Positions 55,566 to 62,858 of a stretch of DNA of 64,000 nucleotides are shown here, piece by piece. The stretch comes from Pseudoalteromonas sp. UG3-2 (GTDB lineage Bacteria; Pseudomonadota; Gammaproteobacteria; Enterobacterales; Alteromonadaceae), in the NCBI RefSeq assembly GCF_037120705.1, contig NZ_JAWLJU010000002.1, positions 2,294,001 through 2,358,000 of the forward strand, read 5' to 3'. The number at the start of each line of letters is the position of its first letter. Within the stretch, counting starts at the first letter, position 1. A program made the position numbers and the translations under genes. The notes beneath the pieces are model-generated. The model searched no databases. It was not told the DNA's origin and saw only the letters and a list, made by a program, of their open reading frames with translations.

Positions 55566-56933
55566 TTAATTTCCGTTGTTCTTATGCACTAATGCACCAT
55601 TAAATAGGCGTCCGAAGCCCTTCACTTCTTCAGCGCTTAGTTCCCCCATTAGCTCTTTAAGTAAAGCGAATCGAGTCATATAGTCATACTTTTGTTGAAT
55701 CAAACTCAGCTTTTCAGACAAAAGCTTCTCACGATTATCAAGCACCCGAGAAAAAGGGCCAACACCATTAAAATATTCATCTGCAGCACTTTTCAGAGCC
55801 AAATCTGCCGCTTTGACTGCTTCACTATTGGCCATGATAGAACGGTGCATCGCATTTAAAGTAAGAAAGCTATGAGATATTTGTTGCTTAACCTCATGCG
55901 CCTTTAACTTCTTCAGAGCACGCTTTTGTTTTACCAAAAGCTGAGCGGCGGTACTGGCCGAGGTGGTCGCACCTCCACTATAAAGGGGCATTTCTAGATA
56001 AACACCAGCATTCCAGCCTTGGCGCTCTAAGGAATTAACAGCTTTGTAATTGTAAGTATTGTCAGCACGGCTCTCTGTGTAGCTAATTCGCCCAGTCACT
56101 GTTGGCAAATGTCTAGACTTTTCTGCTTGCCACTTTTTACTAGCCGCGCTCAAATCTAACACTGCTAATTTATAATCCAAGTTACCTTTAAATCGTTGCT
56201 GCAACGATGATACATCGCGATTTGAGTTGTGTAATACAGGCACCTCGCCAGATAACTTCTGGATAGCGCTAACTTCGACCTGAGTTATTAGTGACAAGCG
56301 TTCGAATGCTGTGTGTAACTCATTTTTAGCAATCACCTCATCAGCTTTTACCTTTAATTGCTGAGACTCCGCACCTTTGAGCTCACTTACTTTAACTAAC
56401 CCTAAGGTATAGCGGCTTTTTATGATGCTGTTTTGGCTCTCGTATGCGTCTAATGTATCTTGAATGAACAATAGCCTTTCACGCGCTTTCGCAACTTCAA
56501 AATAAGCACTGAGGAAGTCTTTTGTGTAGTTAGATAACGCTCTATGAAAGCGTACTTTAGCTCGGATAGCAATATCTTGACTTGCTCTATAACTATAGTA
56601 TGTCGGTAAATCAAATATACGCTGATTTAGACTTAACTCCAGCTGTCGACTCTCCGTAGCAGACAACTGCTTTAGCTCGTAGTGTAGTAGGTTACTGCTG
56701 GGTGACTCGTTCTCTAGCCTATTGTGATTTACGTTTGCAGTTAGTTTTAGCTCAGGCAAAAGCTGGGCAAATGACTGCCTTTCTCCTTCAACTTCAGCTA
56801 AGTATGCAGACTGCTCAGCATGAACAAATAAGCTGTTCTTAGCCCCCTTTCGATATAGTTCAAGTAACAAGTTTGCCTGCGCACTAGCACAACACAAAAA
56901 GTACACACAAAGACAAAAAATATTAGCTTTCAA
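55566..56933 (-). CDS. TolC-family outer-membrane efflux protein
   Basis: 455 residues. I place the start at TTG 56933, because GGAGG lies five bases before it and the resulting N-terminus is a clean signal peptide (KANIFCLCVYFLCCASAQA cleaved before NLLLEL); an ATG at 56960 would add nine residues without a ribosome site. The long helical hairpins and repeated NxxEAxxxLxL-like pattern typical of OEP proteins are visible, for example YLAEVEGERQSFAQLLPELKLTANV and later GWNAGVYLEMPLYSGGATTSA. Such proteins form the outer-membrane channel of tripartite pumps. It is probably the partner of the MFP/RND pair at 1221-5499. Just upstream is a 16-base palindrome (56959-56974). Confidence 0.88.
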   Translation of the reverse strand: MKANIFCLCVYFLCCASAQANLLLELYRKGAKNSLFVHAEQSAYLAEVEGERQSFAQLLPELKLTANVNHNRLENESPSSNLLHYELKQLSATESRQLELSLNQRIFDLPTYYSYRASQDIAIRAKVRFHRALSNYTKDFLSAYFEVAKARERLLFIQDTLDAYESQNSIIKSRYTLGLVKVSELKGAESQQLKVKADEVIAKNELHTAFERLSLITQVEVSAIQKLSGEVPVLHNSNRDVSSLQQRFKGNLDYKLAVLDLSAASKKWQAEKSRHLPTVTGRISYTESRADNTYNYKAVNSLERQGWNAGVYLEMPLYSGGATTSASTAAQLLVKQKRALKKLKAHEVKQQISHSFLTLNAMHRSIMANSEAVKAADLALKSAADEYFNGVGPFSRVLDNREKLLSEKLSLIQQKYDYMTRFALLKELMGELSAEEVKGFGRLFNGALVHKNNGN

Positions 56934-56958
56934 TGAAACCTCCAAAAAAGCAACGCAC

Positions 56959-56974
56959 ATCTCACGAGTGAGAT
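56959..56974. promoter_or_regulatory. Palindrome ATCTCAC-GA-GTGAGAT upstream of the TolC-like gene
   Basis: Perfect seven-base arms with a two-base centre, 26 bases upstream of the TTG start at 56933. The identical arms recur at 26637-26652 within the strong hairpin. Position before a gene suggests an operator; no regulator gene was found in the window to pair with it. Confidence 0.4.
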
Positions 56975-57085
56975 ACTTCCCTCTTCACATCAATACGAAT
57001 ACAAAGCTCTCGGCTTGGTATGGTGTTGCTCTTACTTAATTTACTCAGCAACGAAGCTATAATGACTTACGCGATAAATGCTCAA

Positions 57086-57850
57086 CTAGCTAAAAGTTAA
57101 GTGTTTTGTCTTAGTAAAATCAACTCCATTAAAAAAGTCGTTCAATTTATTAATTATTTTCTCTTGCTGCGTATCTATAAAAAAGTGACCACCATCAAAG
57201 GCAACTGAATCAAAACCAAGAAATAATTCACCCCACATTTCAACTTCTTTCTCAGATACCGCATCGCTTTTGCCATAAAACACAGTTACTTCCGAGGGAA
57301 CTGTTACACTTCCTTGATATGAATATTGCCCTGCCACCTTAAAGTCTGCACGTAACATAGGTAGGTAAAGCTCCATGAGCTCTCGGTTAGCTAAAATTTC
57401 CTCAGGTGTTCCTTTCATTCGTTCTAACTCGCGCATAAACTCCGAGTCTTCATATTCATATACTTTGTCTTTAAAGCACTGCTTTTGAGGCCCAGCACTT
57501 CCAGAGGCAAAAAAGTGCTGTGGCGCTTTGAGCCCTAGCTCTAATGCACTGCAAACGACTTCAAAACCAACTCGACTTCCCAGACTGTGACCGAATATGA
57601 CATAGTCTTTAGATAATAAATGGGTTATTTTAGGTACAAGTTCCGCAATGAGTTCATCCATACTATCTATAGGTGCTCTATCGAAATGAGCCCCTCTTCC
57701 TGGTAATTGAATGATATTTACTTCAACGTGTTCAGGTAATTGACTGGGCCAAGAGCAAAAAGAACCAACACTGCCACCTGCGTAGGGAAAGCAGATTAAC
57801 CTTACAGTTGCATTAGGTCTTGGTCTTGGTGTTATGTACCATTTATTCAT
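57086..57850 (-). CDS. Type II thioesterase
   Basis: 254 residues of the external editing thioesterase family found with NRPS and PKS lines. The alpha/beta-hydrolase features are clear: LICFPYAGGSVGSFCSWP near residue 18, IQLPGRGAHFDRAP near 47, the nucleophile Ser89 in FGHSLGSR, an acid region in VFYGKSDAVSEKE, and the catalytic His in FDGGHFFIDT near 223. These enzymes free carrier domains that are blocked by wrong acyl groups. It is the second gene of the operon, 17 bases after the small unknown gene. Confidence 0.93.
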   Translation of the reverse strand: MNKWYITPRPRPNATVRLICFPYAGGSVGSFCSWPSQLPEHVEVNIIQLPGRGAHFDRAPIDSMDELIAELVPKITHLLSKDYVIFGHSLGSRVGFEVVCSALELGLKAPQHFFASGSAGPQKQCFKDKVYEYEDSEFMRELERMKGTPEEILANRELMELYLPMLRADFKVAGQYSYQGSVTVPSEVTVFYGKSDAVSEKEVEMWGELFLGFDSVAFDGGHFFIDTQQEKIINKLNDFFNGVDFTKTKHLTFS

Positions 57851-57867
57851 ATATATCCCACTTAGTA

Positions 57868-58104
57868 TCAGTTGAGCTGTTGGCTTAATTGTTCCAAATC
57901 CATTTCAAGCTGCAGGTCAACAGCCTGAGACTGTAAAAATACACCATCCAAAGCATCAACTTTACCTCGTGAATAGCCTTGCTCATACGCCCACTTAATA
58001 AGCTGTAACTCTTTGCTGGATAGTGACTTCGTAATTGGCATGCTACGTCCCTTTGTTTTATTGTAGAGTTTTACGTATTGTTTTTCTTCAGTATTGCGGA
58101 GCAT
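57868..58104 (-). CDS. Small hypothetical protein at the head of the operon
   Basis: 78 residues from ATG 58104, nine bases after GAGGT; an in-frame ATG at 58041 with AAAGGGA seven bases upstream is an equally good start and would give 57 residues. The C-terminal part is helical and charged (SSKELQLIKWAYEQGYSRGKVDALDG, then LQLEMDLEQLSQQLN). It is not an MbtH protein. It is the first gene of the minus-strand biosynthetic run, so it may be a regulator or accessory, but nothing in it proves this. Confidence 0.6.
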   Translation of the reverse strand: MLRNTEEKQYVKLYNKTKGRSMPITKSLSSKELQLIKWAYEQGYSRGKVDALDGVFLQSQAVDLQLEMDLEQLSQQLN

Positions 58105-58799
58105 TTCGACCACACCTCAACTATTAACATAACGACAAGAAATAAAGCTTTGTTGTAAAGAGCTTCACCATTTCGACACCAACAATATTACAGTTAAGTT
58201 GTGACTTGTGGTAATTATGAAATGTTATTTAATGCACGTTAAAGAAACAAATAAACACATGAATTAAAAGGATAAATAAAACAATATTTAATTCTATCAA
58301 AATAACAATTGTCATTATTACCAGCTACTTTAAGACGCAAACTAACTCTGAGCCTACAACCCCTCTATACATCACATAATTATAACAATCCATTCAACGC
58401 CCGTGTTCTTAATCAGGGTGCTAATTGATATCAAAGAAATCTGAACCTAAAGGAAGGAAAAAATAAAACATAAACAACAAAATCAAAGACTTAAAAAATA
58501 ACCTTATCTTAATATATTACTTTTAATCACAGTAAAACAGCCGCACGTCCAATAGTATCGTAAGCAAAATGGTAACAGCTCTTTCATGTTGGCCTTTAGG
58601 GCGGAGAGAATTAGGTATTGGCTTAACCAAAAGTGCTTTGTTACAATGAGACATAAACTGAAATTATCTTACAACTTTGAGGCCTGTAGTGCTTGCTTGC
58701 GCGGAGCCGTTCTTACAAGCTTCAAGGGTGTTACGAAGACAGCAATCGGCTGCTCTTGTTGTACCTATTTTGTAATCTATTTAATTGAGCATAATTAAA
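58105..58799. other. AT-rich divergent control region
   Basis: This 695-base gap lies between the biosynthetic operon (left) and the ParB-like gene (right), so it should carry two divergent promoters. A Fur-like 19-mer is listed at 58301-58319. A short plus-strand frame at 58586-58798 has no protein-like character. No further structure could be supported. Confidence 0.6.
58301..58319. promoter_or_regulatory. Possible Fur box
   Basis: The complement reads AATAATGACAATTGTTATT, which agrees with the classic Fur 19-mer at 14 of 19 positions by my count. It lies about 200 bases upstream of the first gene of the lipopeptide operon. Iron control would fit a siderophore-like product, but this is one site found by eye in AT-rich DNA. 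Confidence 0.35.
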
Positions 58800-59879
58800 A
58801 TGTCCGAAAAATTAGAACAACTCATATTATCGAATGTGAATAACAAAGAACTGTTTCACTCCGAGACCTACGAATATCAGTCGCTATTTCTCAGCTCGGT
58901 TGTACCCGACCCCTCAAACGCTAGGTTTATGCCTTGTATCTTTATGGAAGATGAGCACGCCAAACAGTTTGTAACCCGTAATATTTCTAAAAAGCAATTG
59001 AGTAAAATATATCAAGCGGAAGATCATGTCCTGATAGGTAAATCATGCATAATTAACTGTTTAAAATATGGCAGCCCAGAGTGGAAAAAAGCTAACACTA
59101 CAATTGAATCGATCGTTGAGCTGGGTGAAAATATTGCAGTGTCTGAGATGATTCAAGCTCCTACAGTTTACCCAGATGAAGATGGAAAATATAAAATATT
59201 AACGGGCCACAGGCGCTTCTTCGCTCTTGTTTTCGCATACGGCTTTGGGCATGTAGCGCAATTCAAAGTTTATGAAAAAAAACCGCTTTTATCTAAAGTT
59301 AAGCAGTTTCAGGAAAACGCTAGTAGAGAGGACTTGCCACAGTATGGCAAGTTACAAGCGTTTTTATCTGCAATGAGAGAGATTGAAGCCTTAGATCAAG
59401 CTCGATTGAAGGTAGGAGACAAAAAGCTAACAGTAAGGGATAAAGCCAAGAATTTGGGAATTTCTATGGGAGCTTATGATAACTATAATGTCCTCACTCG
59501 ATACCCTGAGGTCATTAATGCATATGAACAAGGCCTGTCTCACTCTTTTTTAAGCGTCAAGAAGGTAGTACTTAAGGTTGAAAATGAATATAAATTAGAA
59601 CATAACAAAAGCCAACTTAACCTTTCTGACAGAAAGCAGATCGGAAAAACCATTGAGCAACAACTCATAGGCCCCAAACCTAACAGAAATAAAAAACGGC
59701 AACTTAGTATCAAGGAAATTCCATCGGTCAACGTGCTTAAAACTCTGCTATTTAAAGATGTTTCAACGCTTAACACGGAAATTGATTGGCACAGCCTAGA
59801 TTGGGAAGATAATCAAAGTGTAAATGCTGCAATAACTCAACTCATTTCCGTTATGGCAGAGCAAGAGTTTGAAAAGTAA
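58800..59879 (+). CDS. Orphan ParB/Spo0J-like protein
   Basis: 359 residues from ATG 58800; TTG 58785 is an in-frame alternative, and neither has a clear ribosome site. The centre resembles a ParB N-terminal nuclease-like domain: a beta-strand with ILTGHRRFFALVFAYG near residue 135, the ParB arginine patch being GHRR, followed by QENASREDLPQYGKLQAF near 170, the usual 'ENxxRxDL' segment, and a helix-turn-helix-like part LTVRDKAKNLGISMGAYDNY near 210. True partition ParB is paired with ParA; none is seen here, and the extra 100-residue N-terminus is unusual. It reads away from the biosynthetic operon and may be a plasmid/island remnant or a transcription regulator. Confidence 0.7.
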   Translation: MSEKLEQLILSNVNNKELFHSETYEYQSLFLSSVVPDPSNARFMPCIFMEDEHAKQFVTRNISKKQLSKIYQAEDHVLIGKSCIINCLKYGSPEWKKANTTIESIVELGENIAVSEMIQAPTVYPDEDGKYKILTGHRRFFALVFAYGFGHVAQFKVYEKKPLLSKVKQFQENASREDLPQYGKLQAFLSAMREIEALDQARLKVGDKKLTVRDKAKNLGISMGAYDNYNVLTRYPEVINAYEQGLSHSFLSVKKVVLKVENEYKLEHNKSQLNLSDRKQIGKTIEQQLIGPKPNRNKKRQLSIKEIPSVNVLKTLLFKDVSTLNTEIDWHSLDWEDNQSVNAAITQLISVMAEQEFEK

Positions 59880-59963
59880 ACTCTTTTACAACTGACCCAG
59901 GGTGATAACTATTAAGTCTAACCTATTATGAAGACGAGGCTTTGGTGTCTACTAGTTAAAACT

Positions 59964-60006
59964 AAAGCTGACAGTTAACTGTTTTTCAATCAGTGGCTGT
60001 CAGTTT
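59964..60006 (+). terminator. Possible terminator after the ParB-like gene
   Basis: CTGACAG (59968-59974) pairs with CTGTCAG (59997-60003), extended by AAG/TTT with one G-T pair, and an inner ACTG/CAGT stem (59978-59981 with 59991-59994). TTTATG follows. It lies about 90 bases past the stop. Confidence 0.35.
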
Positions 60007-60118
60007 ATGCTTGAGCTAAATATTTTGTACTAGCTCAACAATATTGCCAGTGTGATTATATCCAAGCCGCTTGGTACTTATATCGTCAGTACCACTTGGT
60101 AGTTGCACTAATATATTT

Positions 60119-60148
60119 GATGGTACCTAGCATTATCAAGGTACCATC
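60119..60148. repeat. Perfect inverted repeat GATGGTACC/GGTACCATC
   Basis: Nine-base arms (60119-60127 and 60140-60148) with a 12-base loop, 67 bases downstream of the HlyD-like fragment. No T-run follows on the minus strand. Could be a transcript 3' hairpin or a remnant of a mobile element. Confidence 0.4.
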
Positions 60149-60214
60149 TGCGAAGGTTGCTGATCAAAGTAATTGGCTCTCAAGATAGTGACTACTTTGT
60201 TTCGAGTCAGGCGA

Positions 60215-60766
60215 TTATCTAACCAAAGACAAGCAACTTGACTTATCAAAGTGTAAATTTATTTCTTTTTTTGGCTCTATCTCTAATATTTTATTATTGT
60301 AGGATGGTAGCTCAAATGTAGTCAGCAGCTGCTTGCCTGTGCTTCCTGTCACTGTTAACTCAAGTGCTTCACTGTCTAAGCAGAGCCATAATGAATCGGC
60401 AATTTTCGCTCTCTCATATTGCGAGCCGGAAAAGCCAACAATCGCTAAAACCTCAGAGCTAGACACAATAGAGGCCAAAGACCCAGCTTGTATACTTTCA
60501 TTAGCATTAACACTATCCGTAATAATAAATTCCACATAGCCAGATTCTTGTGCACTCATACTTTTTGTTTGCTGCTCTTTACTCGAGCGGTACTTCAAGA
60601 GTGTTTGCCCTTTCTCTACCCGCTCTCCTGGCTTAACTGGAAGCTCAACAACTAAAGCAGCTTCTTGGAAGTAATAAAAGACTTCTGAAGGCTTTGTGAT
60701 CTTAATATTCCCTGTCATATTCGCTGTTGATAACAGCAATAAAGGTGCCAAACTAATGGAACTCAA
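60215..60766 (-). CDS. Small HlyD/lipoyl-like adaptor protein or fragment
   Basis: 183 residues. The start is TTG 60766 with AGGAG six bases upstream; no better ATG is near. The N-terminus (SLAPLLLLSTANMTG) is weakly hydrophobic. Residues 25-130 show two lipoyl half-motifs: ALVVELPVKPGERVEKGQTLLKY and SAQESGYVEFIITDSVNANESIQAGSLASIV, which in membrane-fusion proteins flank a coiled-coil hairpin; here the hairpin is missing. At 183 residues it is about half a normal adaptor. It is preceded by two small GG-motif peptides on the same strand (60905-61291), so it may be a peptide-export accessory or a decayed adaptor. Function not known. Confidence 0.6.
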   Translation of the reverse strand: MSSISLAPLLLLSTANMTGNIKITKPSEVFYYFQEAALVVELPVKPGERVEKGQTLLKYRSSKEQQTKSMSAQESGYVEFIITDSVNANESIQAGSLASIVSSSEVLAIVGFSGSQYERAKIADSLWLCLDSEALELTVTGSTGKQLLTTFELPSYNNKILEIEPKKEINLHFDKSSCLSLVR

Positions 60767-60904
60767 TACAATCTCCTAAATATCTAAAATAACTAACCAC
60801 TCACACAAAACCACCTTGTCACCCAATTAAGCTCATGGGCATTTGTCACCTTTTCTAGCCGTGAGCAAGCAAAAGTTAAAGTGAAAGGATAAAACCTGTT
60901 TAGG

Positions 60905-61069
60905 CTAACCAGTTGTATAGCTTGTATAGTCATGTGTGATAAGCGGCTTTACATCTGGTATTTGGGTAGGCGCTAAGTCTCCTCCTGCAATTTTACGTGT
61001 ATGTTGTAGCTCTACTCCTTTAGTGTTTGATAGCTTTTTTAATTGTTTCTTTTTTAGTGTAAGTAACAT
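60905..61069 (-). CDS. Small GG-motif peptide, RiPP-precursor-like (copy 2)
   Basis: 54 residues, ATG 61069 with AGAGGT nine bases upstream. A Lys/Leu-rich leader (LTLKKKQLKKLSN) runs to a double glycine (KIAGG, residues 26-30), followed by a 24-residue core that ends ITHDYTSYTTG. The design of leader, GG and short core is that of ribosomally made peptide precursors, and the leader recalls the 'LxLxKxxLxxLs' pattern of GG-type precursor families. It has a paralogue 54 bases upstream (61124-61291). A HlyD-like gene follows. No modification enzyme or peptidase-ABC transporter is seen in the window, so the class is open. Confidence 0.72.
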   Translation of the reverse strand: MLLTLKKKQLKKLSNTKGVELQHTRKIAGGDLAPTQIPDVKPLITHDYTSYTTG

Positions 61070-61123
61070 GATCACTTTACCTCTAGTTGCTATTTAGTTC
61101 TTATATTTGCGAGTGTTGATTAA

Positions 61124-61291
61124 TTAACCTGTTGTGTAGCTTGTATAGTCATGCGTGATTCGCTCCTTTGCATCAGGCAATTGGTTAGACGCTAAATCTT
61201 CTCCCCCTGCAACTTTACGTGTATGTTGTAGCTCTAAACCTTTGCTGTTTGATAGTTTTTTTAATTGCTTCTTTTTTAGTGTTAATAACAT
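61124..61291 (-). CDS. Small GG-motif peptide, RiPP-precursor-like (copy 1)
   Basis: 55 residues, ATG 61291 with AGGA eight bases upstream. It is nearly the same as its neighbour in the leader (LTLKKKQLKKLSN, then a GG at residues 29-30 in KVAGG) and in the last eleven residues (ITHDYTSYTTG), but the centre differs (DLASNQLPDAKER against DLAPTQIPDVKPL) and it has one extra Glu after GG. Substitutions between copies are often silent or conservative, which points to selection on the protein. This supports a real gene pair despite the short length. Confidence 0.74.
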   Translation of the reverse strand: MLLTLKKKQLKKLSNSKGLELQHTRKVAGGEDLASNQLPDAKERITHDYTSYTTG

Positions 61292-61857
61292 GCTTAATTT
61301 CCTAATTTTGTAGTTATCTTGTAGTACAGCACCCTTGATTGATGAATCACCTGAGTGCCTAATAACAATAGCTAACTTGCTTAAACAGTAGTAATTATCA
61401 AAGCTTATTTTTAAGATAAGAAACCTCCTTTAACTACATGATTTAAAAGATTTTAAAAAACATTCGGAAGCGATACCCTCCTAATAATAATTACTGTCTG
61501 TATAATTTTAAGAAACACAGTTCTGCTTTAGTCAAACCGCAACCTTTACTAATAGAAGATAATCCAATTATTGAGATCTTGAATGACAAAAGAGCAAACA
61601 GAAGCCACAAGCAAAGTGTGAACAAGAACCCTTAGCAACCATAAACATATTCAGTACCTAGCCGACAGCGTCTTTAGGTATTATTGCTAAATTAGTTAGT
61701 GAAACTACAAGCAAGTCAAGACAAGGAACCCGCTTGCAAAATCATCTTTCGAGCGAATACAGAGGTTCTACATATATTCGAGAAGCCGATTCACGATTCC
61801 ATGACTCACCTTTTGCATTGCGCAAAAAGTCAAAGCAGAAGCCAAACTTTAGAATCA
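61292..61857. other. Intergenic region upstream of the small peptides
   Basis: 566 AT-rich bases up to the transposase remnant. The promoter of the peptide genes should lie here. A 68-codon plus-strand frame at 61699-61905 runs into the remnant and has no recognisable content. I see no other structure. Confidence 0.5.
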
Positions 61858-62246
61858 TCAACGAGCTCTTACTTTATGGAGCCAAGAAGCCTCTGTTTGT
61901 TCTAGACTTCTTGACTTAACGAAATACATATTCGGCCTAACAGCGGCTTCTGTAACAGTAAACGCATCATTTCTGTCATTTTTATTGCCTTTCACAAAAG
62001 CTTTTACATGGATTGGTGGTATAAGTCTGACTGCAAAGTCTAGCTTTTCCAATTCACGTCCCCAGTAGTTTGAACCAGAGCACGCTTCCCTAGCTATGAC
62101 GGCATCTGGATATTCCAGTAAGAAGGTAAATAATTTATTTCGCTTCAACGCTTTCTTTATTAAAGACACACTTTCCAGCCTGATTTACGCCACAAACCTG
62201 TAAGTATTCTTTGCTAAATCTATTCCTATTAGACATACTTTCATCT
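61858..62246 (-). pseudogene. IS110-family transposase remnant
   Basis: The 5' end of a DEDD-type IS110 transposase. ATG 62246 opens with KVCLIGIDLAKNT, where the GIDLAK motif holds the first catalytic Asp; the frame then breaks and QVCGVNQAGKCV is found in another frame, and a second break leads to KKALKRNKLFTFLLEYPDAVIAREACSGSNYWGRELEKL and IPPIHVKAFVKGNKNDRNDAFTVTEAA in the longest open piece (61858-62169). The rest of the roughly 330-residue protein is missing. The frameshifts and truncation show a dead element at the right side of the biosynthetic region. Confidence 0.8.
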
Positions 62247-62858
62247 GAAGACCTTTTGTGATTTATATTGAATAGTCAAATCAATAATGACGCATTACGA
62301 CGTCGTTTGCACTCGAGGTGTTCATCTCATCATCCTCCATGTAGGCAAGGCGAAAATTTTGCTATTTAATTGTTCTTAAGAAGAAAATTTTAACGCAGTT
62401 AGCGTCGAATCTGTTCCCTCAAATTGAGCCAGTATAAATGCGTATTGGTATTAACGAGTTGAGCTGAAAAAGAAAGTAACGCAGCTGTATATCCAGCTTG
62501 GTAAACCAATTCAGAGTGTTTACATCGAACATTTTGAATGGTTGGATTTACACATCTTAGATAGTGTGCAGATATAAAAACTTGCAACTGAGTGGCTTTG
62601 GACTTATACCAACGAGAAACCGAATATGGGGCCACTAGAAGCGTCCCCTCTCAAGTTATTAATACAAGCGGTTGAATAAGAATAGTTGCTGCTTAGAATG
62701 CCGGATCGCACAGTTATTTTCTCGGTTTTTATCATGCAAAGTCTTACTGCTGAGCAAGCGAATGCTGCTCGCTGGGCTTCTATTATTATTCGGAGTTACG
62801 ATACAAGCTAAAGCCCTAAAAAGGTGACTAACTGGCAACAAGGCTATGGTTTCACACA
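62247..62858. other. Gene-poor region between the IS remnant and the propeller gene
   Basis: Short frames at 62399-62635 and 62659-62862 on the minus strand lack ribosome sites and protein-like composition. On the plus strand near 62760-62820 a short hydrophobic stretch (MLLAGLLLLFGVTIQAKA) looks like a stray signal peptide and then stops. Probably decayed DNA. Confidence 0.45.

Larger units (their letters stand above)
59880..60214. other. Intergenic region with two inverted repeats
   Basis: Converging genes end on both sides. Two hairpins are listed separately (59964-60006 and 60119-60148). No gene seen. Confidence 0.6.

Noticed and set aside
57868..58104. Idea that the small first gene is an MbtH-like protein
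   Set aside because: The conserved Trp and NPFD-type motifs of MbtH proteins are absent.
61699..61905. 68-codon plus-strand frame
   Set aside because: Runs into the transposase remnant on the other strand and has no protein-like features.
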